Assembly: GCA_050633785.1 (NCBI GenBank) | Contig: JBOEHE010000044.1 | Coordinates: 1 to 64,000 of the forward strand | Reading direction: 5' to 3' | Source: CALKZN01 sp050633785 | GTDB lineage: Bacteria; Pseudomonadota; Gammaproteobacteria; Arenicellales; Arenicellaceae | DNA length: 64,000 bases | In this document: positions 1 to 8,699 of the stretch, in pieces | How the letters are laid out: each line of letters opens with the position of its first letter | Position numbering within the stretch: the first letter of the stretch is position 1 | Notes under the pieces: model-generated | Told to the model about the DNA's origin: nothing | Databases searched by the model: none | The model's input: only the letters and a program-made list of their open reading frames with translations | Translations under genes and position numbers: made by a program

Positions 1-1
1 G

Positions 2-982
2 GATACACTGCATGAATTAACCAACCTTGAACGAGTACCTTTATACGCACAACCTCCCAACCCCATGACACGTTTGGCGATAGATACAGTATTTGAAACG
101 GGTATCAAGGCGATCGATAGTTTTTTGACGATAGGAGAGGGTCAACGGATGGGCATTTTCGCAGCTGCTGGTGCGGGAAAATCAACCTTGATGAGCATGT
201 TGGCTCGAGGTTCGCAGGCAGATATTAATGTGATAGCACTGATTGGTGAGCGGGGTCGTGAAGTGAGAGAGTTTGTGGAGCACAATTTACAACACTGCTT
301 ATCCAAGTCTATTGTGGTAGTGGCAACGTCAGATCAACCCGCCCTTGAACGAGCCAGAGCTATTGCTACGGCGACCAGTATTGCCGAGTTCTTTCGCGAC
401 CAGGGCAAGAGGGTGTTGCTATTGGCTGATTCTGTAACGCGATACGCACGTGCTTTGCGCGATGTTGGTTTGGCGGCAGGCGAGCCGCCTACCAGACGTG
501 GTTTTCCACCATCAGTCTTCTCAGTACTGCCACAGATGCTGGAACGTGTTGGCAATAATGATAAAGGATCTATTACTGCATTCTATACAGTTCTTATGGA
601 AGATGAAGACAGTGCTGATCCAGTTGCAGAGGAAGTTCGGTCAATTCTGGATGGACATATCTACTTGTCCAGAAAACTGGCAGCGGAAAACCATTATCCT
701 GCAATTGATGTGCTCAATAGTGTCAGCCGGGTAATGAACCAGTTGGTGGATGAGGAACATCTGCAGCTGGCTGCTTCTTCGCGTAAATTATTAAGCAAAT
801 ATCAGGATATTGAGGTTTTGATTCAAATGGGTGAGTTTCAGTTTGGTCAGGATGATGAAGCGGATATGGCAAAACTTTGTCACCTTGCTCTACAGGCCCA
901 TTTGCAACAACAAGAGCAACAAATCAGTAGTTACGAACAAGCACTTCAGTCTCTCGCATATTCGGTAGCTAAGCATGGTTAG
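2..982 (+). CDS. sctN: T3SS ATPase SctN, first system (5' truncated by window)
   Basis: This is the cytoplasmic hexameric ATPase that unfolds and feeds substrates to a type III export gate. The reading frame is already open at base 2 and runs through the ATG at 65, so the N-terminal beta-barrel domain lies outside the window. Visible are the Walker A motif AAAGAGKST (about nt 163-189), the ALIGERGREVREF signature and the Walker B segment VLLLADSVTRYARA. The sequence SDQPALERARA resembles injectisome SctN more than flagellar FliI. The next gene overlaps the stop codon by 8 bases. A second, clearly different SctN is encoded at 25961-27325, so this gene belongs to another T3SS. The family call is firm; which T3SS class it belongs to is inference. 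Confidence 0.9.
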   Translation, partial: DTLHELTNLERVPLYAQPPNPMTRLAIDTVFETGIKAIDSFLTIGEGQRMGIFAAAGAGKSTLMSMLARGSQADINVIALIGERGREVREFVEHNLQHCLSKSIVVVATSDQPALERARAIATATSIAEFFRDQGKRVLLLADSVTRYARALRDVGLAAGEPPTRRGFPPSVFSVLPQMLERVGNNDKGSITAFYTVLMEDEDSADPVAEEVRSILDGHIYLSRKLAAENHYPAIDVLNSVSRVMNQLVDEEHLQLAASSRKLLSKYQDIEVLIQMGEFQFGQDDEADMAKLCHLALQAHLQQQEQQISSYEQALQSLAYSVAKHG

Positions 983-1364
983 AAGGTATTTTCTGGAGAA
1001 ATTGGGCGTGTTACTGATGTATGGTTTATCTCCAATAATGACAGCGTATGCCATAGATGGTGAGTTTGACCATTGGGTTTACAGTTATTATCAACACAGT
1101 CAATTTTGTGCGACTGCTTCTGTGTCCAGTGTTGAGCCATACAAACAGAGTTATATCGTTCATCTGGATATTGATCCGCGTTGGTCAAAGAGTATGAGTC
1201 TGGCGGAAAAGGATATTCAACAGCGTTGGTTTGCGCTTCATTGCCCGCATCAACTGATTGAGCAGTGGCGACAACAAACTGAGTCGGATTTGATTATTGC
1301 TGCTGATATTGAAGGTACTGTTGCTCGTTTAAGTTGTCGCGACTGGCAGAAATATCTCTATTAA
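975..1364 (+). CDS. Small exported protein in T3SS operon
   Basis: A 129-aa protein of unrecognised family. Residues 1-27 look like a signal peptide (basic MVRR start, hydrophobic LGVLLMYGL core, possible cleavage after AYA). The mature part is acidic and aromatic with three cysteines (FCAT, LHCP, LSCR), which suggests a periplasmic protein. The start overlaps the end of sctN by 8 bases, so it is translationally coupled and is part of the same operon. A role in assembling or anchoring the first T3SS is an inference from position only. Confidence 0.6.
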   Translation: MVRRYFLEKLGVLLMYGLSPIMTAYAIDGEFDHWVYSYYQHSQFCATASVSSVEPYKQSYIVHLDIDPRWSKSMSLAEKDIQQRWFALHCPHQLIEQWRQQTESDLIIAADIEGTVARLSCRDWQKYLY

Positions 1365-1419
1365 ACGATTCAACCTACCAAATGGTTATTGTTAATCAAC
1401 TGAAATGACAGGTGTCTTA

Positions 1420-1899
1420 ATGAAAAAAACAGACAGTCAACAATGGCAACAGCTGATAAAAATCAAGGAGTATCGAGAAGGTATTGCCAAGCGAGAGCTA
1501 CAGAAGCAGCGGAGATTGCTGGTTGCTGCTGAGCAGGAAAGAAATGAATGCCGCCAGACAATAGCGGGCATGACACAAGAACTTGAAATGCAGCAACAGC
1601 GTATTTGGCAGCAGCCTGTGTGGGACCTGCAAAGCTTGCTTAATCAGCAGGCGTTTAATAAGAATGCTCATAAACAAATACAGCTTATGCAAGAACAATC
1701 GCTGGTTTTCGATCAACAAGAGAAACAGCACCGTGAGGCGTGTTCTCTGGCAATGGCTCAATGGAATACGCTGCGGCACAAAGTTCGGTTTGCCAGAAAA
1801 CGTTGTGTCGAAAAAAAACGTGTGGAGCAACAACTGCAACAAAGTAATGCTGATGAACTGGCGACAGAGAGATATGCTTTGTCAGCGACCAGAATTTGA
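1420..1899 (+). CDS. sctO: SctO-like T3SS stalk protein (YscO/FliJ type)
   Basis: A 159-aa, highly charged, Gln/Arg/Glu-rich protein predicted to be one long helical hairpin. This is the hallmark of SctO/FliJ, the coiled coil that sits in the SctN hexamer and links it to SctV. Its place just downstream of sctN fits. An ATG at 1405 is possible, but the ATG at 1420 has the better ribosome site (AGGTG six bases upstream). Sequence in this family is poorly conserved, so the call rests on length, composition and gene order. Confidence 0.7.
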   Translation: MKKTDSQQWQQLIKIKEYREGIAKRELQKQRRLLVAAEQERNECRQTIAGMTQELEMQQQRIWQQPVWDLQSLLNQQAFNKNAHKQIQLMQEQSLVFDQQEKQHREACSLAMAQWNTLRHKVRFARKRCVEKKRVEQQLQQSNADELATERYALSATRI

Positions 1900-1907
1900 A
1901 TGACGCT

Positions 1908-2516
1908 ATGCCATCTATCCCTAAAAACCTTGCTGCATTAACCGTTGCTGCTATCCAGACACAACAAGGGGTGAATCAATCATTGTTTTTCTCAAATGAG
2001 CTGAATGATGCACGCCAGCGATATGCTAAAAAACATAAAAAGGTCGTTAAAACTGCTCCTCAGTCTCAGCTTGATGATGCAACTATGAGAGCTATAAGGC
2101 CTGCAACTTACTGGCAATGTACTGAGAGCAATATTCGGGTTGAGTCTGCACTGGATTACACGTTTTGTCTTCAGGGGCAGCTATTTGGAAATATGCAGAG
2201 AATTGAGTTTATGGAGCATAGAAAAAATGACCGTAGACATGAGAAGCATCTTGGAGCACTATTAAAGAAATGCTTGATGATATTGTCATCTCAAGAGGCA
2301 AAAAGCTTAGCAAGTGATCCAATAAAAATAGATTTTGTTGATCAACCTGATAACCGATTTCTGCTTAGCATCGAAGGGAATGCTTATCGCTTGCAACTCA
2401 GCAGTAGTGCCCCGGGTTTTATATCAACAGCTATCAAGCAAAAAAAAACATTTGAGCAGCGGTTCTGCCAACATTTATCGAATAAAATCATTGTTGATAT
2501 TCAGAGAACACTGTAA
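1908..2516 (+). CDS. Hypothetical protein at the SctP position
   Basis: About 203 aa, last gene of the first T3SS operon. The ATG at 1908 is chosen; a TTG at 1896 overlapping the sctO stop is an alternative. The N-terminal third is polar and probably disordered, with a basic RYAKKHKK stretch. The C-terminal half (from about residue 95) alternates strands and helices. In many injectisome operons the ruler/switch protein SctP follows SctO, and its C-terminal domain is the conserved part. No signature is visible here, so SctP is only a positional guess. Confidence 0.5.
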   Translation: MPSIPKNLAALTVAAIQTQQGVNQSLFFSNELNDARQRYAKKHKKVVKTAPQSQLDDATMRAIRPATYWQCTESNIRVESALDYTFCLQGQLFGNMQRIEFMEHRKNDRRHEKHLGALLKKCLMILSSQEAKSLASDPIKIDFVDQPDNRFLLSIEGNAYRLQLSSSAPGFISTAIKQKKTFEQRFCQHLSNKIIVDIQRTL

Positions 2517-2723
2517 TTATCTAAATGTTTAAATAGAAATATTATGTTTTGGATGACAGTTGGCCATTTGAACTGTTTAGGTCATTTGTGGAAGGTGTCA
2601 AATCGAATATCTTGTTTTTTGTGACGGTAATATCCCGGACTTGATGAGACTAACCTTGCTTGTCTGGAACCAGTTGACAGTGGGTGACATCTAAAATCTA
2701 TCTGAGTAAAAGGACAGAATAGT

Positions 2724-3641
2724 TTATTGTTCCAACATTTCCTGTTTAATTAAAAACTCTTCGACAACTTCCCATATATACACTTTGTCAATATCGACTC
2801 TTGAATTGAGTTTGGTCATAACTTCTGTATCCAAAATAGCTGCCAGCTCATTCAAGTATCCAGCTAATTCCGGATGTTGATCCAAGACTTCTTGCCGAAT
2901 CAGGGGGGTTATGTAGTAAGGAGGGAAAAAGTTTCTGGTTTCTCTGAGGATGAGAAAGTCATGCTTTATAATTCCTCCATCAGTAGAGTAAACCAGACCA
3001 ACATCAAATTCTCCGTCAGCCAGCCTTTGGTATATTTGACCAAGCTCAATTCGATCAACGTATTTGCGGTCAAACTTGAAATCATACTCATTTTCGAAGG
3101 CTGTTAAACCATCCTCTTGTTTGTAAAAGTATTCTTCAGTGGCAAGTTTTAACCCGCCAATTGAGCGTTGATATTGAGCCATATCATCGATGGTGACAAT
3201 GCCTTTCTCTCTTGCAAAATTTTTATTCATTGCGAATGCGTAAGTGTTATTTACCGCAGAAGGATTTAGCCAGACAACGTTGCTTTTAGCGTCTTCTGCT
3301 TTAACTTTAGAATAGATTGTTTCAGCTTTTTCACCATTATACGGTTCGTCAAAAATGTATTCGTAAGCTGTTCCAGTATATTCCCACATAATATCGATTT
3401 CTTGATTTATTATTGCCGTATGAGGCAATTCACCGAGTAAGCCTCTATCTTCGTCAACTTTAAATCCTTTCTCTTCCAAATACTGGGCTGTCATTTCAGA
3501 TAAAATGATTTGTTCAGTGAATTCTCTTGCTCCAACTATAATCGTTGGTTTAGCTGCAATTGGAACAATGATGAATAAACTCATCAACACTAAGCTGGCA
3601 TGGCGATAAATTTTCCCCGTAAAGGTTTGATTGGAATTCAT
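2724..3641 (-). CDS. Glycine betaine/quaternary amine ABC substrate-binding protein (OsmF/OpuBC type)
   Basis: A 305-aa periplasmic binding protein of the OpuAC/OsmF family, which captures betaine, choline or related amines. Residues 1-30 form a signal peptide (hydrophobic LVLMSLFIIVP, cleavage near AAK). The mature start TIIVGAREFTEQ and the segment IDIMWEYTGTAYEY are characteristic of this family. GGAG lies upstream of the ATG. No permease or ATPase gene is adjacent, so it must work with a transporter encoded elsewhere or be a spare receptor. It probably shares a transcript with the hydrolase gene upstream. Confidence 0.85.
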   Translation of the reverse strand: MNSNQTFTGKIYRHASLVLMSLFIIVPIAAKPTIIVGAREFTEQIILSEMTAQYLEEKGFKVDEDRGLLGELPHTAIINQEIDIMWEYTGTAYEYIFDEPYNGEKAETIYSKVKAEDAKSNVVWLNPSAVNNTYAFAMNKNFAREKGIVTIDDMAQYQRSIGGLKLATEEYFYKQEDGLTAFENEYDFKFDRKYVDRIELGQIYQRLADGEFDVGLVYSTDGGIIKHDFLILRETRNFFPPYYITPLIRQEVLDQHPELAGYLNELAAILDTEVMTKLNSRVDIDKVYIWEVVEEFLIKQEMLEQ

Positions 3642-3664
3642 ATTTAATTAACTCCTATATTGAT

Positions 3665-4552
3665 TTAAATCTGTGAGTAGGTCCTACAATGATTTCTTAT
3701 AATCTTGGAAAGGTATGGAAGTAAGCTTTCAGGAAAGTCATGTCCAAGGCCATCAATAGCACATAGTTTAGCGTCATTAATTAATTCGACTGCTTGCTTA
3801 GCTTGATTAAGGGGAATGCAGGTATCATCTGTTCCATGTATGATCAATGTGGGGGCGCTTATTTTTTTCAATAAATCTTTTCGATTACCTGAAGCTCTCA
3901 TCGCCAGCCCTTGTCGGTAAATACCTTGAGGATAATACTGCCGTTGAATACTTTTTATTATTTCCAGTCTGCTGGTCGATTTATCAAGTGTGTATTTTGA
4001 TCCATTGTATATAGATAGCGCCTCCAGCGAGTTTTGAATGGCCAGTTCCAGAGGTACGTTTACTCCAGACTGCTCCATTGCGAGCTTTGCATCTATGCTG
4101 GGTTTAATCTCTTCTTGACCGCCAGATGATGATATGGAGATTAAACTTAATACTCGGTTCGTTTTTTTTGCTGCGATAATTTGTGCAATCATCCCTCCCA
4201 TGGAAAAACCTAATACATGAAACTTGTTAATGCCTAAGGCATCTATTAAACCTATGGAATCACTCGCCATATCATAGAGTGTGTAAGAGGCATAATGAAT
4301 ATCTTGATCAAAGAATCCGATACGCCTGTCTAAGTTGTTAAAGTTGCTGCAGTTGTTGATTTTGTCTGACAATCCAATATCGCGATTATCAAATACTATC
4401 ACCTGGTAGTCTTTGGCAAGTTCTTTAATTAAACCAGTAGGCCAATCAATTAATTGCATTGAGAGACCTTGGATCATTAACAAAATATTGGAATTTTGTT
4501 TTCCATAAATTTTGTATTCCAACTGTATTCCATTTGCAATAATAGAAGTCAT
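3665..4552 (-). CDS. Alpha/beta-fold hydrolase
   Basis: A 295-aa cytoplasmic alpha/beta hydrolase. Seen are the nucleophile elbow GFSMGG (about residues 115-120), the oxyanion-side segment LLMIQGLSMQLIDWP, the acid-loop segment LIIHGTDDTCIP, and a C-terminal GLGHDFP carrying the likely catalytic His. The substrate cannot be read from the sequence. It lies between two betaine/choline binding proteins on the same strand, so a choline-ester or related substrate is possible, but this is inference. The ribosome site is weak. Confidence 0.8.
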   Translation of the reverse strand: MTSIIANGIQLEYKIYGKQNSNILLMIQGLSMQLIDWPTGLIKELAKDYQVIVFDNRDIGLSDKINNCSNFNNLDRRIGFFDQDIHYASYTLYDMASDSIGLIDALGINKFHVLGFSMGGMIAQIIAAKKTNRVLSLISISSSGGQEEIKPSIDAKLAMEQSGVNVPLELAIQNSLEALSIYNGSKYTLDKSTSRLEIIKSIQRQYYPQGIYRQGLAMRASGNRKDLLKKISAPTLIIHGTDDTCIPLNQAKQAVELINDAKLCAIDGLGHDFPESLLPYLSKIIRNHCRTYSQI

Positions 4553-4696
4553 AAGAGTCTTAATTGAAAAATATAAATAAAAAGAATTTAAACTATCGTG
4601 ATTAATGTTATGAGTGCATTATTGGCTATTAGAGTTTTGCACTTAGGACGTAGCAGTAATTTTCATGACTTCTGCATGATGCTTCTTTAGGTCTTG

Positions 4697-4750
4697 AAAA
4701 AAGCCAATTAATTTAGGGGAGGGGGAACTCATAAATTAATTGGCTAAAAA
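4697..4750 (-). terminator. Rho-independent terminator after the choline-binding gene
   Basis: A perfect 14-bp inverted repeat (AGCCAATTAATTTA at 4702-4715 against its complement at 4732-4745) with a 16-base loop. Read on the minus strand it is followed by TTTTTT. It lies 15 bases beyond the stop of the 4760-5710 gene. An A/T run on the other side makes it potentially bidirectional. Confidence 0.85.
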
Positions 4751-4759
4751 AGCGATAAG

Positions 4760-5710
4760 TTATTTCAACCCCAAAGACTCTCGCACAGTGTGCAATGCAT
4801 CAGAACTGCCGTCTTTCGTATTAACACCAGCTAACCATTTTTCGAGATATTCAGGGTTATCTTTGATAACTTGAATAGCTGCTTGTGTTGCGCTTTTGTT
4901 TTCATCAAGAATATAGCTCATACCAATATTTTCCATTTCCAAAGTGAAATGCATATTCTTAATTAGTTTACCCACATTCTTACATTCTTGGGTATAGCCT
5001 TTTCGAGCAGTTGTATAGATTGTTGCTCCGCCAAAATTTGGCCCATAGGTGTCATCTGTTCCTGTCAAATACTCAATATTAAACCTAACGTTCATAGGGT
5101 GTGGTTCCCATGCTTGAATCGCTATCCATTGCTTCTTTTTAACAGCACGAGCTAGTTGAGCCAGCATACCTTGTTCACTGGATTCAATTACTTTCCAGCC
5201 TGATAATCCGTATTTACCTTCTGCTATTGCGTCGATGATTACACCATTGCTGCCTGCTTCTAATCCATATAACTTCTTGCCAAACTTATCAGCATATTTA
5301 GCTAAGTCATTGATATCTTTGACACCGGCATCATGTACATACTTAGGTACAGCATAGGTATATTTAGCACCTTCCAAATTAACATTCACCTTTTCAATGC
5401 TACCTTCATCTAAATATTTTTTGATGTAAACATCCATAGCTGGATCCCAATAGCCCATCATGATATCTGCATCTTTATTTTTCATAGCTTCTAACATGAC
5501 GGTCATGCCTAGAATATCTGATGATGCTTTATAGCCTAAGCTTTCAAGTAAAACCTGAGTTACTCCAGATGTAAAGGCAAGGTCTGTCCAACCAGGTTCC
5601 ACGAGTCTGACTTGTTTACAGTTGTCTGGTTCTGCTGCTTGAATGGCGTAAATAGGTGTGAAGCTAATAAAAGCAGGTATAACAATCGTTTTCAAAAAAC
5701 TCAATTTCAT
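4760..5710 (-). CDS. choX: Choline/betaine ABC substrate-binding protein (ChoX/ProX type)
   Basis: A 316-aa periplasmic binding protein of the ProX/ChoX group. The start at 5710 is preferred over an upstream in-frame codon at 5767 because GGAG lies eight bases before it and a typical signal peptide then begins (MKLSFLKTIVIPAF, cleavage after IQA). Family features include VRLVEPGWTDLAFT, the D-A-D-I-M-M-G-Y-W segment and WEPHPMN; aromatic residues in these build the cage for a trimethylammonium head group. It is divergent from betI with a palindrome between them, which supports choline-responsive control. No permease or ATPase gene is adjacent. Confidence 0.85.
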   Translation of the reverse strand: MKLSFLKTIVIPAFISFTPIYAIQAAEPDNCKQVRLVEPGWTDLAFTSGVTQVLLESLGYKASSDILGMTVMLEAMKNKDADIMMGYWDPAMDVYIKKYLDEGSIEKVNVNLEGAKYTYAVPKYVHDAGVKDINDLAKYADKFGKKLYGLEAGSNGVIIDAIAEGKYGLSGWKVIESSEQGMLAQLARAVKKKQWIAIQAWEPHPMNVRFNIEYLTGTDDTYGPNFGGATIYTTARKGYTQECKNVGKLIKNMHFTLEMENIGMSYILDENKSATQAAIQVIKDNPEYLEKWLAGVNTKDGSSDALHTVRESLGLK

Positions 5711-5750
5711 TATTGTTGCTCCAGTAAATAAATAATAAATTGAATTTACC

Positions 5751-5780
5751 ACCAATATATTGGTCAATCAACCAATATAT
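5751..5780. promoter_or_regulatory. Putative BetI operator in the choX-betI interval
   Basis: Inverted repeat ATATATTGGT (5755-5764) and ACCAATATAT (5771-5780) around a 6-base spacer. It overlaps a perfect 14-bp palindrome ACCAATATATTGGT at 5751-5764. It lies 41 bases upstream of the choX start and 128 bases upstream of betI. TetR-family BetI proteins bind palindromes in divergent promoter regions of this kind. That this is the BetI site is inference. Confidence 0.6.
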
Positions 5781-5907
5781 TTTTTTGAGAAATATGTTTT
5801 CCTGAAAAGTATTAAAAAACAAATGCTTATATTGGATTTGTGTGTTCTTGTATCGTGTTGGTAATCCGTTGTGATATTATTAATTCAAATAAAACGGAGT
5901 TAAACTA

Positions 5908-6486
5908 ATGCGAAAGCGCATCAAAGATATTCGTCGTGAAGAGTTGCTCAAGGCAACATTGAAGACGATTGGTGATATCGGACTGCAGAATATAACTGTA
6001 GCAAAATTAAGCAGTACTGCTGGGATGTCCCAGGGTATGGTGCACCATTATTTTAAGAATAAAGCCGAAATTATCGAAGCTGCTATACGTTATGTAAACA
6101 CACAACTGAGAGATAATCTGATAACCGAAGTTAATAGTGTCACTACTCCAAAAGATCGATTGTTCAAAATCATTGATGTGAATTTTTCAGAACGTTGGTT
6201 TAACAGTGAGATTACTCAGTTATGGGTGTCTTTTTGCGCAGAAGTGCCTTTTAACCCAACTTTTTACCGTATACAAAGGGTTCTTCATAATCGTATGAAT
6301 AGCAATTTGTTTAATTGTTTAAAGCAACTTTTACCTGCTGATAAAGCTTCAAATGTGACTGAAGAATTAAGCAATATGATAGATGGCTTGTGGCTGAGAC
6401 ATTCAGTTAATAGTAGCAATTTGACTCCTGAAAAAGCAATTCAATGCATCACTGAATACTTAAATAATCTAGGTATCCATAGATAA
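5908..6486 (+). CDS. betI: TetR-family repressor, BetI-like
   Basis: A 192-aa regulator resembling BetI, the choline-sensing repressor of betaine synthesis and uptake genes. The N-terminal helix-turn-helix (about residues 26-50) reads VAKLSSTAGMSQGMVHHYF, and the following KAEIIEAAIRY and the C-terminal MIDGLWLRHS match BetI proteins closely. The start is preceded by ACGGAG. It is divergent from choX with a palindrome in the shared promoter region. No betA or betB genes are in the window. Confidence 0.85.
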   Translation: MRKRIKDIRREELLKATLKTIGDIGLQNITVAKLSSTAGMSQGMVHHYFKNKAEIIEAAIRYVNTQLRDNLITEVNSVTTPKDRLFKIIDVNFSERWFNSEITQLWVSFCAEVPFNPTFYRIQRVLHNRMNSNLFNCLKQLLPADKASNVTEELSNMIDGLWLRHSVNSSNLTPEKAIQCITEYLNNLGIHR

Positions 6487-6990
6487 AACGCCTTTAGAAT
6501 TCTAGAATTATCTATATAACACTTAGTGTAAAAGAGAATCATTAAAATGAATAGGAATGAGTATCACCTCAAATTCTATGGCGAGTTTTAAAGGGTTTGA
6601 ATTTTTTACTTTCCATCTATGAATATTCTTATTGGTACACAAAAAGATCAAATGTTATTACGCCTTATCACTGGTCTAATACTGTATAAAGAGATAACAA
6701 AAAGAACTCTCCAAGTGGGCGACATATTGGTCAGTCAGTCAAACATATCGTTATTTTGCAAATTATTGTAATCTGCTGACAACTGCCTTGAACAATGAGG
6801 TAGAGTGTTCGTTTTTCGATGATGTAATGATTCTGAATTGGTTTGCGTATGTATGAAAGGGCAATGACTAGGTCAACAATAATGGCGGAACACTATTTCT
6901 TGGTTACTTTGATGGACAGGGCTTCGGCAAATTATTGCCAGGTTTAAACAGGCTGATGATACATTTTGAGTTTAATAAGGGAGTTTACTT
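6487..6990. other. Non-coding interval with a second BetI-like site
   Basis: 504 bases without a convincing gene; only a 50-codon ORF without a ribosome site (6619-6771) is present. The notable item is 6724-6748, which begins with ATATTGGTCA and ends in ACATAT. It shares its first ten bases, and 13 of 14, with the inner part of the operator at 5757-5770. It is about 240 bases upstream of the MscS-like gene, whose own ribosome site (GGGAG) is at the end of the interval. Confidence 0.4.
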
Positions 6991-8679
6991 ATGAAAAGTG
7001 CATTCTCTTTGGTGTCTGACATGAAGTATGTCGTCTCACTGGTTTTATTTTTATTACTGTCATTGGGAGGAGGGACAGGTAACGCCCAAACGGGCTCTGA
7101 TGCCAAGGTGCATCTGGACGGAATTGCTCAGCTTCATGAAATTCAAGTTTCTCTGGAAGAGAAGAAAAAGGTATTTCGTCAATTATCAACCCAATTGAAG
7201 CGAGCTGATAAAACACAGGAACCTGAATTGCAGGAACGTCTGGCAGCAGTAAACCATGAAATCAGTGTGTTGAATGACACCTTTGAACAAGTTGCGATTG
7301 GCGGTGTGGATCTGGCCGTTTTTGGTGTCAAAGAAGACCAGTTTGATTGGCGAGAAGAGATGGTTCTGGTGATAAAACCATTGTTGGAAAATCTCAAACA
7401 CTTAACAGAAAAACCAAGAAAAATTGAGAACCTCAGACGCATTATTCAGGAAAAAAGTGATGCGCTAACAACGGTTGATGATGCGGTGCAGTCCGTTCAA
7501 CACTATCTGGGACAAGAGCCTGACAAAACAGTCAGAAAAAAACTCGATGCCACATTGAAAAGCTGGCAACAGCGCAAACAGGATACTCAGCGGGAAATCG
7601 ATCTGGCACAATTTCAATTGGACAGCCTTGAAGGCAGGGATATCGCCTGGTCAAAAGTATTGATCAATGGCGTCAAAGACTTTGCTTCTGGTCGAGGCCT
7701 GACCTTATTGATTGCCTTGTTTGTCTCAATTGTCATCTGGTTGTTAATGCGCGGATTTTTATGGTTAGTGCAGCGAAAAACCCACAGCTCAGCAGAACGC
7801 AGTCGTATGACTCGTTATCGCTTGGCTGCTTATGCCTATAAGCTGCTGACTTCTGTCTTCATTGTTGTCGGTATTACTGTTGTGCTGTATCTGCGTCGCG
7901 ATTTGTTATTGTTGGCCGTTGTTATTGTTATCTTAATAGGCATGGCCCTGGCACTGCGCAATGTGTTGCCACGGTTTATCGATGAAGGAAAGTTGCTGCT
8001 TAATATTGGTGCAGTTCGTGAATATGAACGTGTGATCTATGAGGACATTCCCTGGCAGGTGCTGTCGATAAATGTCTATTCCAAATTGGCTAACCCTGAA
8101 TTGGATGGCACTATTCGTTTACCACTGACAGCCTTGAATGGTCTGCATTCTAGGCCTGCTTATAATGAACCCTGGTTCCCCAGTTCCAAAGGCGATTTCC
8201 TGTTGGATGATTCGGAAAGAGTCTATGAGGTGCTCAGACAATCTCCGGAAACAGTAGAGTTGCGAACCTTAAGTGGTTTCATTTCTTATCAGCCAACGGT
8301 CGACTTTTTACAATCAGGTATGCAGAACCTGTCTCGAGGGGAAAGTTTTCGAGTGTCAGTCATTTTTGGTATTGACTATGAGCACCAGTCTATTGCTGTT
8401 GATGATGTGCCAGTTGTCTTCCAGCAGGCGGTTCAGACTGCTATCAATTCGAAGAATTATGCTGACCAACTTGTCCGAGTTTCTGTTGAGTTGAGCGCCG
8501 CTGGAGAGTCGTCTCTGGATTATGTGATCTTTGTGGTTATGCGCCCAAAAGCAGCTGGAGCTTACGCTAAAATACAACGCTTGATTCAGCAAACCTGTGT
8601 CACTGTGTGCAATGAACAATCATGGGGAATCCCTTTCCCGCAATTGACTATCCACAAACAGGATGACTCGACGGATTAA
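6991..8679 (+). CDS. MscS/KefA-like mechanosensitive channel protein
   Basis: A 562-aa inner-membrane protein. It has a signal sequence (residues 10-33, VVSLVLFLLLSLGGGTGNAQ), a periplasmic coiled-coil domain (about 35-215), then three to four membrane segments (about 232-330), including the pore-helix-like stretch VIVILIGMALALRNVLPR. A beta/alpha cytoplasmic domain follows. This plan matches MscS-superfamily channels of the KefA/YbiO type, which open under membrane tension to release solutes on osmotic downshock. The sequence after the pore helix diverges from classical MscS. Neighbouring betaine uptake and NhaD genes fit an osmotic theme. GGGAG precedes the ATG at 6991. Confidence 0.75.
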   Translation: MKSAFSLVSDMKYVVSLVLFLLLSLGGGTGNAQTGSDAKVHLDGIAQLHEIQVSLEEKKKVFRQLSTQLKRADKTQEPELQERLAAVNHEISVLNDTFEQVAIGGVDLAVFGVKEDQFDWREEMVLVIKPLLENLKHLTEKPRKIENLRRIIQEKSDALTTVDDAVQSVQHYLGQEPDKTVRKKLDATLKSWQQRKQDTQREIDLAQFQLDSLEGRDIAWSKVLINGVKDFASGRGLTLLIALFVSIVIWLLMRGFLWLVQRKTHSSAERSRMTRYRLAAYAYKLLTSVFIVVGITVVLYLRRDLLLLAVVIVILIGMALALRNVLPRFIDEGKLLLNIGAVREYERVIYEDIPWQVLSINVYSKLANPELDGTIRLPLTALNGLHSRPAYNEPWFPSSKGDFLLDDSERVYEVLRQSPETVELRTLSGFISYQPTVDFLQSGMQNLSRGESFRVSVIFGIDYEHQSIAVDDVPVVFQQAVQTAINSKNYADQLVRVSVELSAAGESSLDYVIFVVMRPKAAGAYAKIQRLIQQTCVTVCNEQSWGIPFPQLTIHKQDDSTD

Positions 8680-8699
8680 TTTTTTAAAGGTTTAATACT

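Noticed and set aside
1..982. Left-edge ATPase as flagellar FliI
   Set aside because: AAAGAGKST, SDQPALERARA and the downstream SctO-type gene fit injectisome SctN better, and no flagellar gene is visible in the window.
6619..6771. 50-codon ORF between betI and the channel gene
   Set aside because: No ribosome site, no protein-like features beyond chance, and it overlaps the putative second BetI site.
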